NCBI GenBank assembly: GCA_934754515.1
Contig: CAKVIG010000001.1
Location: 62,001 to 126,000, forward strand
Direction: 5' to 3'
Origin: an uncultured Candidatus Melainabacteria bacterium
Lineage (GTDB): Bacteria > Cyanobacteriota > Vampirovibrionia > Gastranaerophilales > Gastranaerophilaceae
Length of the DNA: 64,000 bases
Part shown: one piece after another, positions 35,903-43,190 of the stretch
How the letters are laid out: every line of letters starts with the position of its first letter
Numbering within the stretch: the stretch's first letter is position 1
Position numbers and translations under genes: made by a program
Notes under the pieces: model-generated
Seen by the model: only the letters and a program-made list of their open reading frames with translations
Databases searched by the model: none
Told to the model about the DNA's origin: nothing

Positions 35903-36910
35903 TTACGGAAACAATTTCTTATTCAACCTGTCAGCTATTTTTTTATAATTCTTACCATACTCTATAGGTTTAGAGTTTTCGACAGATTTTTCAAATGTCG
36001 GATTGTCAATCGCAACATCACTTCTTGCAGGTATAATCAAGCCCGTTGCATTAAAATATTCAATACTTTTTTTAGAAGACAAAAATTGAAGAAATCTCTC
36101 CGCCTGCTCTTTGTGTTTTGAATCCTTTGAAATAGCCCAGCCTGAAGCATCAAGAGGAACAGTTCCGCAAAACGGAATTACATCCCAATCAAAATCAGCA
36201 CTGTCTTTGATTTTCGGATACATCCAACGACCTGAAAGATAAAGTCCGATTTTACCCTGCAAAAACATTTGCGCTAAAGTTAAACTTCCTACTTGAGAAG
36301 CGGTAGGAGCATATTTACCTTCTAAGTTTTTATAAAATTCTGCAGATTTTTGAGGATTTAAAAAATCTTCATTCATAGTTAAAACATAAGGCAGCATAAA
36401 ATAAATATCTTTTTCAGAACTGATTCCATAAGGTTTTACATCCTTTATTGCAAGAATTAATTCGTCCAAGTTTTGCGGGGTTGTTTTAAGCAGATTTTTG
36501 TTTCTATAAAAAACTAAAGTCGAAATATCTCTGGGCACTGCATAAAGTTTACCGTCAATACTCATAGCTTCAATGCTTTTGGAATTAAAATCCTCAATAT
36601 TAACGACATCATTTAAAGGCTCCAATTTACTAGCATACAAATGCAGATACAGATTGTTAATAAAAATCACGTCAGGTGCTTGATTAGAAGCAAATAACAA
36701 ATGAATTTTTTGAAAATAATTTTGTGGAATATGAATAAAATTGATTCTTACTTCAGGATTTTCTCTTTCATACTCTTTAATAATTTCGTTTAAAATTCCA
36801 ACTTCTGTCACAGAACCCCAAGAAGAAAAAGTTATCTCTTCTTGTTTATTTTTTGTACAAGCACACAATAAAATCGGCAACAAACATAGGATTAAAAAGC
36901 GTTTTAGCAT
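35903..36910 (-). CDS. Extracellular solute-binding lipoprotein (family 1)
   Basis: This 335-residue protein has a lipoprotein signal with lipobox LLCAC (Cys about 18). The fold is that of ABC sugar-binding proteins: ITFSSWGSVTEVGILNEIIK, FASNQAPDVIFINN (about 74-87), LYAVPRDISTLVFYRNKNLL (about 120-139), LFLxGRW-like region LYLSGRWMYPKIKDS (about 222-236) and GWAISKDSKHKEQAERFLQF (about 258-277). No ABC permease or ATPase is nearby. Its start overlaps the FimV-like gene by 7 bases and it closes a chemosensory operon, so it may present a ligand to that system rather than feed a transporter. That idea is inference. Confidence 0.87.
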   Translation of the reverse strand: MLKRFLILCLLPILLCACTKNKQEEITFSSWGSVTEVGILNEIIKEYERENPEVRINFIHIPQNYFQKIHLLFASNQAPDVIFINNLYLHLYASKLEPLNDVVNIEDFNSKSIEAMSIDGKLYAVPRDISTLVFYRNKNLLKTTPQNLDELILAIKDVKPYGISSEKDIYFMLPYVLTMNEDFLNPQKSAEFYKNLEGKYAPTASQVGSLTLAQMFLQGKIGLYLSGRWMYPKIKDSADFDWDVIPFCGTVPLDASGWAISKDSKHKEQAERFLQFLSSKKSIEYFNATGLIIPARSDVAIDNPTFEKSVENSKPIEYGKNYKKIADRLNKKLFP

Positions 36911-39552
36911 AAATCCATTACATACTCCATGTTGTCATCTTTAACGTTCAGAATAAATTTATGCACACCAATTCTTACAATATATCTGGTTGTACCGTCT
37001 TTGAGTTTTTCACTGACGCGAGTTTGCAATTTTTCGGTTTTCAAACGCTGATAACTTTTAATTTTAAAGACTTTTTCCCCGATGAATCCCATAATCGCAT
37101 AGCCGCTACTATTTTTTACAAGATAACATCCCAGTTTGTCCGTTAAGTTTGATTTTGAAACAATTTCATAAATTTCATTATCAACTATAAATGTCTTGAT
37201 ATCTTCTTCTTTCGGTAAATCTTTGTTTTCAGGCTCAACATTTACTTTAACTTCTTCTTGTTGTTGTCTGGAAATTTCTTGTTTTTGCTGTTTTTCTGCT
37301 TGTTTTTCTTCTATCAGTTTTAGAAGTTTTTCTGCTTCTTCTGAAGGTTTGATTTTAGGTTGCGCTTTTTTACTGTTTTCTACCGTTGAAGCAAATTCAG
37401 GAACGCCATTATCATTTTTCTTATCAAAATCAACAAATTTGTCATCATAGAGCGACTCAAAGTCATCTACAACATTACTATCATCAGTGTTTACAATTTC
37501 TTCTTCATCAACAATTTCAAAATTGTTATCTAATTGATTGAATTCTTCCTGCATATCAAAAACGGTTGGAGCATTACCATCATCAAAATCATTTAGAATT
37601 TCTAATTCTTCGCCTCCATCATAGAATGGTTTGAAACTAATGTTAGAAATATTCTTAAGAAGTGCTTCCTCATCAACTTCCACAAGTGCTTCTTTCTTTT
37701 CATATTTTTCAGGATTATTTAAAGCATCTTCCAAATCAGGTAAATCATCCGAAATAGACATTTTAGCAACATCATAACCTGATTCTACAAGCGGAACTTC
37801 ATCAGAAGGTCTTGATTCATAAGCCGAATCATTATTAATTTCTACAGACAAATCAGGAAGTTCGTCCTTAAGTGAAAGAGTACTAACATCATATCCTTCG
37901 CTATAATAAACAACTTGAGGCTGCGCATTTGATTCGATTTTGCGTCCGCCTTGCTGTTTCAAAGCCTCTGATAAATCAGGCAGCATATCTTTTACGTTTA
38001 ATGTCAAAAGTTCTGATGATTTATGTGGTTTCGCGCTTCTTTTTTCGATTTCTTGACGCATTTCATTAACACGATTTGGATTTGTTCTCAAATCCGTAAT
38101 AAAATCATTATCGAGCTCTACACTTATCAATTTGTTTAAAGCATCAATATCTGATTTTGAAAAAGAAACATTTTGGTTAACAGTATATGTTGTAACAAAA
38201 TTTTCCAACATTTCTCGTTTGGAAGGCTTTTTCTCAATAGGATTTGTAACTACAAAACTTTCAATATTCTTCATTGTTTCATCACTAATTTCAGAATTTA
38301 AAAGTTTTTCAATTTTTTCAACATCATCTTTCGAGAATTTTAAATTTTCATTATTAATAAATTTCTCGTACAATTCCTCATCGAAAGCTTTTTGTTCTTC
38401 TTCATTTTCAAGAAAATTAGATTCATCAAAGGAAAATCCGCTCAAAAAATCTTCCAACGCGCTGTTTTCTTCATTAGTTTCTTCTAAGGTATCAACTTTA
38501 ACGTCTGACGGATTAGTTTTTTCCTGAAAAAGTTCATCCAAATCAACAATATTTTCAACTTGAGGTTCAATTTCATTCACCTCGCTTGGTATAGTTGAAA
38601 CTGTCGGTTCTATCGTAATATTACTTACAGGCATTTTTGTCGGTTGAGAATACATCTTATCCAATTTACGAATTGTAGATTTAATTTGTTTTCTCTTTGA
38701 AGCCTGTTCCTTTTCTAACTCTTTTTTCTTATTGGTTTCATCATCAGAAAAATCAGGTTGCTCGCCAACAAGAGCCGCCATTTTATCTCTTGCTCTTATA
38801 TAGAAAAACACGCAAAGTGCTAGTACAAGTATTACCGCTAATACAGCTAACAAAATATCATACGCTTGTGATGAATCAGATGTATCAGACGGAAGTGATG
38901 AATTAGCGAGATTATTCACGTTATCTTCCGAAGCAACTTCAGGATTAGCTTCAAATTGTTTGACACTTTTCTTTATATCAACAGGCGCAGTTTGGCTCAC
39001 ACCACTACTTGAATGAATAGAGTCTTCATTTTTTCCTGTGGGTTCTGAGCCATAATCGTCTTCTGCAGAATCTGTTCTCTCACTCTCAATGGGTCTTAAT
39101 GGTTCTAAAGTCGGTTGAGGCAGAGGCTGAGGAGTAGACCCGACTTCAGCATCTTCGCCTTTGTCAGGAATATACAATGCTTTTCGTGCTGTTAACATAG
39201 CATTTGGAGCTGTTTTAATTGTAATTTTGGTATACCCTTTACTACTTGTAGTATAAGGCATGGTTCTAACATTAACACTCTCAACATCACCTGCAAGCTC
39301 CGGATCTGAAGGCATTTGACTGTTGGTTTCAGGAAGCATTATTACATAAGTAGTTGCGTCTTTTTTAACAGGACTAATTGTTTGCTCATAATTTCTTTTT
39401 GTAAGCAAAGTCATACTCACAGCACCATTCGAGCCACTCTCGAATTTCAGTGACATCAAACTGTTTTTGTAATTCTCTGCTCCAAAAGCTCCAACTACCG
39501 TAATTACAGAAGCAAGAACTAATGCGATTGTTCTCTTTTTAAACTGCTTCAT
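36904..39552 (-). CDS. FimV/HubP-like membrane protein: AMIN-like domain, one TM, long acidic cytoplasmic part
   Basis: This 882-residue protein has a signal-like N-terminus (1-24) and a small beta domain (about 28-129) resembling AMIN, which binds the cell wall. A Pro/Ser/Glu-rich linker leads to one TM helix (about 232-252). The cytoplasmic part is strongly acidic. It carries a pair of related blocks (NENLKFSKDDVEKIEKLL at about 400 and NQNVSFSKSDIDALNKLI at about 459) and three short repeats about 42 residues apart, each ending D-x-L-P-D-L (about 516, 558, 600). The last 90 residues form a compact C-terminal domain. Layout and context match FimV/HubP polar hubs, but no LysM domain is evident and the sequence is not a clear homologue. 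It lies 61 bases after the tandem CheW gene. Confidence 0.75.
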   Translation of the reverse strand: MKQFKKRTIALVLASVITVVGAFGAENYKNSLMSLKFESGSNGAVSMTLLTKRNYEQTISPVKKDATTYVIMLPETNSQMPSDPELAGDVESVNVRTMPYTTSSKGYTKITIKTAPNAMLTARKALYIPDKGEDAEVGSTPQPLPQPTLEPLRPIESERTDSAEDDYGSEPTGKNEDSIHSSSGVSQTAPVDIKKSVKQFEANPEVASEDNVNNLANSSLPSDTSDSSQAYDILLAVLAVILVLALCVFFYIRARDKMAALVGEQPDFSDDETNKKKELEKEQASKRKQIKSTIRKLDKMYSQPTKMPVSNITIEPTVSTIPSEVNEIEPQVENIVDLDELFQEKTNPSDVKVDTLEETNEENSALEDFLSGFSFDESNFLENEEEQKAFDEELYEKFINNENLKFSKDDVEKIEKLLNSEISDETMKNIESFVVTNPIEKKPSKREMLENFVTTYTVNQNVSFSKSDIDALNKLISVELDNDFITDLRTNPNRVNEMRQEIEKRSAKPHKSSELLTLNVKDMLPDLSEALKQQGGRKIESNAQPQVVYYSEGYDVSTLSLKDELPDLSVEINNDSAYESRPSDEVPLVESGYDVAKMSISDDLPDLEDALNNPEKYEKKEALVEVDEEALLKNISNISFKPFYDGGEELEILNDFDDGNAPTVFDMQEEFNQLDNNFEIVDEEEIVNTDDSNVVDDFESLYDDKFVDFDKKNDNGVPEFASTVENSKKAQPKIKPSEEAEKLLKLIEEKQAEKQQKQEISRQQQEEVKVNVEPENKDLPKEEDIKTFIVDNEIYEIVSKSNLTDKLGCYLVKNSSGYAIMGFIGEKVFKIKSYQRLKTEKLQTRVSEKLKDGTTRYIVRIGVHKFILNVKDDNMEYVMDLC

Positions 39553-39613
39553 ATAGAAAATATTTTAACACAATACACAAAATGTGCCTATACTTTATTT
39601 ATTGTAATTGATA

Positions 39614-40609
39614 CTACATATCAGTAATTACAATTCGTTTGTCTTCAGCTATTCTTTCAACATTCAGAATAGTATACAAAGTTCCGTTGTGAATAAACTC
39701 TTTTGAAAAATAACCATCACCCGAGTTGTCAATTCCATCATCTTGAAACTCAAATAACTCGTTGATTTTATCAATCAGCAATGCAAGTTTAAGTTCATTG
39801 TATTTTACTATAATAACAGGTTTTTTATCATAGTTTACAGTTGAGCCTAAATCCAAAAAATTCTTTAAATTAATAACCGTAATATAATCCCCTCTAAGAT
39901 TCATAATTCCTTCAATAAAATCAGGAGTCCCGGGAACATTGGTTATTGAAGTATCTTTTAGAACCTCTTTCACGTAATCCAGAGCAATACAATAAAAATC
40001 ATTATTCAGATTGAATGAAATGTATTTATTTTTAACATGCAATTCACCTGACGCAAGACGCATATTAGATTTGTCAACAATTGCATTTGTACGCTTTGTC
40101 ATTAAAGCTTTTGAAGCTTCATCTTGCGGAAAAAGTGATGGAATATCTACTTCTTTCCAATCTTTGTGCTGTTTCAAAAGCGTTTCAATCGAATAGATAT
40201 TAATTATAAAAATTGTTTCTTGGTTGATTTTGTAAAGAGAATCAACAACTGTTGATGAGTCTGCATAAGGAATAGCATCAACCAACGCACTATCAAACGG
40301 CAAAATTCCGATTACTTTATCCGTTATAATCCCAAAAATCAATTCATCCGTTTTTACAATCAAAAGTTCATTTTGCGGAGTATAAGGTTTTACGTCAATA
40401 TTCAAATAAAATCTTACGTCAACGACATTGATAACAAAATTATTGTATTTCAAAAGCCCTACAATGTTGTTCGGCAGTTTTTGCGGGTAATCCAAAGCAG
40501 GCAGTTTCATGATTTCAAGCACGTTTTCCGAATTAACGGCGTACTTGTTATTACCAACTTGGAAATACAAATGCGTATTCTTTTTTTGTTCAATCAAATT
40601 ACTGTTCAT
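39614..40609 (-). CDS. Tandem CheW-domain coupling protein
   Basis: This 331-residue protein has two CheW domains. The first covers about 12-150 (HLYFQVGNNKYAVNSENVLEI, LPNNIVGLLKYNNFVINVVDV). The second covers about 190-325 (KYISFNLNNDFYCIALDYVKEVL, PDFIEGIMNLRGDYITVINL). CheW couples chemoreceptors to CheA. The second domain keeps the G-x-x-N-L-R-G motif well; in the first the equivalent is altered (GLLKYNN), so the two may bind different partners. The gene overlaps the upstream REC-GGDEF gene by 11 bases, which links chemosensing to c-di-GMP. Confidence 0.9.
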   Translation of the reverse strand: MNSNLIEQKKNTHLYFQVGNNKYAVNSENVLEIMKLPALDYPQKLPNNIVGLLKYNNFVINVVDVRFYLNIDVKPYTPQNELLIVKTDELIFGIITDKVIGILPFDSALVDAIPYADSSTVVDSLYKINQETIFIINIYSIETLLKQHKDWKEVDIPSLFPQDEASKALMTKRTNAIVDKSNMRLASGELHVKNKYISFNLNNDFYCIALDYVKEVLKDTSITNVPGTPDFIEGIMNLRGDYITVINLKNFLDLGSTVNYDKKPVIIVKYNELKLALLIDKINELFEFQDDGIDNSGDGYFSKEFIHNGTLYTILNVERIAEDKRIVITDM

Positions 40610-42053
40610 GCAATACTACTCTGTTTCTGCCACTCTCTTTAGCCTTGTATAAAGCTTCATCTGCTGATTTCAAGATATCGGCAGGAGAATTAAATTCCTG
40701 ATAATTCATTGTTAAACCGATACTCGCCGTAACTTTTGCTTTCACTCCATTATAGTCAAAATCATATTCTTCTATCATACGTCTTAAACGTTGTACAGGA
40801 ATAATCGCTCCTTCAATGTTGGTTTCAGGCATAATCATGATTAATTCTTCACCACCGTATCTGTACAACAAATCAGTTTTACGAAAAGCTTGTTTCATAA
40901 GGCTTGCAACCGTTTTTAAAACGTAATCGCCATACTGGTGACCGTAAGTATCGTTAACCTTTTTAAAGAAGTCAATATCCAAAATCGCAAGGCTGAAATC
41001 TGACGGATGACGCTTTGTACGGTTGTATTCCTGTTCTAAACCGATTTCAAACTGACGTCTGTTGTACAAGCCCGTTAGTCCGTCAAGAACTGACATGAAT
41101 TCTTTTTCTGTATACTGATATTTCATTTTGAATATAGCAAGAAGTTCGCTTATCATAATATCAAAATACCTAAATGACGCATAATCCATATTTTGACGCG
41201 TATAAAAACAAATTCCGCCGATAAGTTTTTTATCAAACATCAATGGAATTATAATTTTTGATTTTAAATCCGAAAACTCATAGCTTGTTTCTTTTCCAAG
41301 CAAAATTCTAACAACTTCAAATTTAGTATTTTTAAGCGTTTTAAATTCTTCCATTTTTTTAAAGAAATCATACTGAACATCAGAAAGTACACTCTTATTA
41401 ATATTTCGACCTAATGTATCAAAATACAAAATATTTTCTGCATAATCATCAGGTGAAGCAAAAAATACACCTGCGACGCTATATTCAACAAAAGAACTCA
41501 TAAGAGAGAATAATTTTTCTACCAAAATTCTTTCATAATTTAAAAAGTCACTCAAATTTCTAAATTCGTTCGCAAAAACGGATTTAAGCAACAAATCGTT
41601 CAAAATATTATTTAATCGAGTTTGTGCCGAATTATCACTGTTTGCTTTTAGAGCAATATTAGCTTTGTACTCATCTGTTAACGGATATCTTCTGAGGGTT
41701 GCATTAATGTTTTTAACAAGTTCGTTCATGTCAATTGTTTTAGATAAAAACAGCTGTGCACCTGCTTTTTTGCCCCAGAAACTGTCGATTTTCTTGTCTA
41801 AAACCGTTAGCAGAATTACAGGTATTTTTTTAGTTTCATCAATATTCTTAATCATTCTGCACAACTGATAACCATCAATCACAGGCATCATGATATCTGA
41901 AACAACAATATCCGGAATATATTCAAACAGCTTTTTATAAGCTTCTGCACCATTCATAGCGGTCTCAACCTCAAAACCGTTTTGTGCCAAGCCATCTCTC
42001 AAAAACTTTAACTGCGTTTCGCTATCTTCTACCAATAAAACTTTTACTGCCAT
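40599..42053 (-). CDS. Response regulator with diguanylate cyclase output (REC-GGDEF)
   Basis: This 484-residue protein has an N-terminal receiver (about 2-125) with acidic cluster EDS, phospho-acceptor D53 in VVSDIMMP and a KT sequence late in the domain. A GAF-like middle region (about 165-320) follows, then a GGDEF domain (about 325-484) with DGLTGLYNRRQF, DIDFFKKVNDTYGHQYGD and the active site YGGEEL, so it should make c-di-GMP. The allosteric RxxD site is not obvious. I start it at ATG 42053; an in-frame TTG four codons earlier is less likely. Phosphorylation by the CheA hybrid encoded divergently is a fair inference. Confidence 0.92.
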   Translation of the reverse strand: MAVKVLLVEDSETQLKFLRDGLAQNGFEVETAMNGAEAYKKLFEYIPDIVVSDIMMPVIDGYQLCRMIKNIDETKKIPVILLTVLDKKIDSFWGKKAGAQLFLSKTIDMNELVKNINATLRRYPLTDEYKANIALKANSDNSAQTRLNNILNDLLLKSVFANEFRNLSDFLNYERILVEKLFSLMSSFVEYSVAGVFFASPDDYAENILYFDTLGRNINKSVLSDVQYDFFKKMEEFKTLKNTKFEVVRILLGKETSYEFSDLKSKIIIPLMFDKKLIGGICFYTRQNMDYASFRYFDIMISELLAIFKMKYQYTEKEFMSVLDGLTGLYNRRQFEIGLEQEYNRTKRHPSDFSLAILDIDFFKKVNDTYGHQYGDYVLKTVASLMKQAFRKTDLLYRYGGEELIMIMPETNIEGAIIPVQRLRRMIEEYDFDYNGVKAKVTASIGLTMNYQEFNSPADILKSADEALYKAKESGRNRVVLHEQ

Positions 42054-42078
42054 AAAATATTCCAATTTTAACGATTTT

Positions 42079-42107
42079 AGTATAAAATGATTATATAATA
42101 AATTTCA
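42079..42107. promoter_or_regulatory. Divergent promoter region of the chemosensory cluster
   Basis: An 80-base gap separates the REC-GGDEF and MCP starts. On the minus strand TGAAAT (42102-42107), 17-base spacer, TATACT (42079-42084). On the plus strand a TATAAT at 42094-42099 overlaps it, without a good -35. Overlap means the two directions may compete. Confidence 0.5.
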
Positions 42108-42133
42108 AAAAAAAACTATATAGGAGAGATAAA

Positions 42134-43180
42134 GTGGCTGAAGTTCAAAATTTTGAATTAAAACAAAAATTCAATATTAAATGTATGATTGACGTATTCG
42201 TTTTCACAGCAATTTGTATTATATTCTTATTCTTTGCAAAGTTTAAAAATATCGCACCTTACGATACTTTTTCATTCTTAGCAATAATTATTGTTATAAA
42301 AACTGTTGTGCATTTGATTACAAAACAATGGATTTCAAAATCTATTAAACAGTCTTTAACCACTCAATCAAGCTATTTGGCTGAAACAACAACCGAGATT
42401 CTGGATACACTGAGCGAACAAAAAAGAAACTTTGAAGCTTTAACAACTAATTCGAAAAATATTTCTTCTCTTGTTGAAAAATTAAGAGCACTTTCGGAAG
42501 ACTCTGTTACAACTTCTAAAAACACCGAAAAACAAGTAAGCCAATCAATCAGTTTTTCTGAAAAAGAGCATGACGCAATTTCTTCTAACGCAGATAAAAT
42601 GCTCATTTTAAGACAAAAAATTCAAATGATTGCTGAGTTGATTTTGGAACTTTCCGAGCACTCTCAACAAATCGGTAACACAATCAGCGTTGTTGACGAT
42701 ATCGCAGAACAAACAAACATGCTTGCGCTTAACGCAGCAGTAGAAGCCGCAAGAGCAGGTGAACACGGTAAAGGTTTTGCCGTTGTTGCAGGTGAAATTC
42801 GTAAGCTTGCAGATGAATCAAAACAAGCGATTACAAAAATCACTTCACTTACAAGCAACATTCAATACACAACTAATTCAACAGTTATGGCGACAGAAGA
42901 AGGTTCAAAAGAAATTGAATCTGTTGTAAAAGATATCAACATACTATCTTCAGGTTCAGAAAACTTGTTGAAACAGATTAAAGAAATTTTGGATTCATTA
43001 GACAGTTTGAAACAAAATGCTAAAAAGCAAAATGATATTATTGAACGCTTGAATATAATTGATGAAGAAAATTCTAACCTTGCAGAAACTCTTTCTCTGA
43101 CCATCAGTTCAAGCGCAGAAAAAGTGTCTAAGTTAAACAGTTTATCTAACAACATCAAAAATTCTGCAATAGAAGGCTAG
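42134..43180 (+). CDS. Chemoreceptor (MCP) with no extracytoplasmic sensor domain
   Basis: This 348-residue protein has two TM helices (about 17-36 and 44-64) joined by only about 7 residues, so there is no outside sensor. The cytoplasmic MCP signalling domain is clear, with the hairpin tip [41 protein letters not shown] at about 193-233 (cited by position; key residues E196, N199, R212, G213). No HAMP domain is evident. The start is GTG 42134 with AGGAGAG 5 bases before it. It is co-transcribed with the CheA hybrid 10 bases downstream. Input must come from the membrane, the cytosol or a partner protein. Confidence 0.93.
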   Translation: MAEVQNFELKQKFNIKCMIDVFVFTAICIIFLFFAKFKNIAPYDTFSFLAIIIVIKTVVHLITKQWISKSIKQSLTTQSSYLAETTTEILDTLSEQKRNFEALTTNSKNISSLVEKLRALSEDSVTTSKNTEKQVSQSISFSEKEHDAISSNADKMLILRQKIQMIAELILELSEHSQQIGNTISVVDDIAEQTNMLALNAAVEAARAGEHGKGFAVVAGEIRKLADESKQAITKITSLTSNIQYTTNSTVMATEEGSKEIESVVKDINILSSGSENLLKQIKEILDSLDSLKQNAKKQNDIIERLNIIDEENSNLAETLSLTISSSAEKVSKLNSLSNNIKNSAIEG

Positions 43181-43190
43181 GGAATAAAAA

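Noticed and set aside
35903..36910. Solute-binding protein as part of a sugar ABC transporter operon
   Set aside because: No permease or ATPase lies on either side; its neighbours are a glycosyltransferase gene and the FimV-like gene it overlaps.
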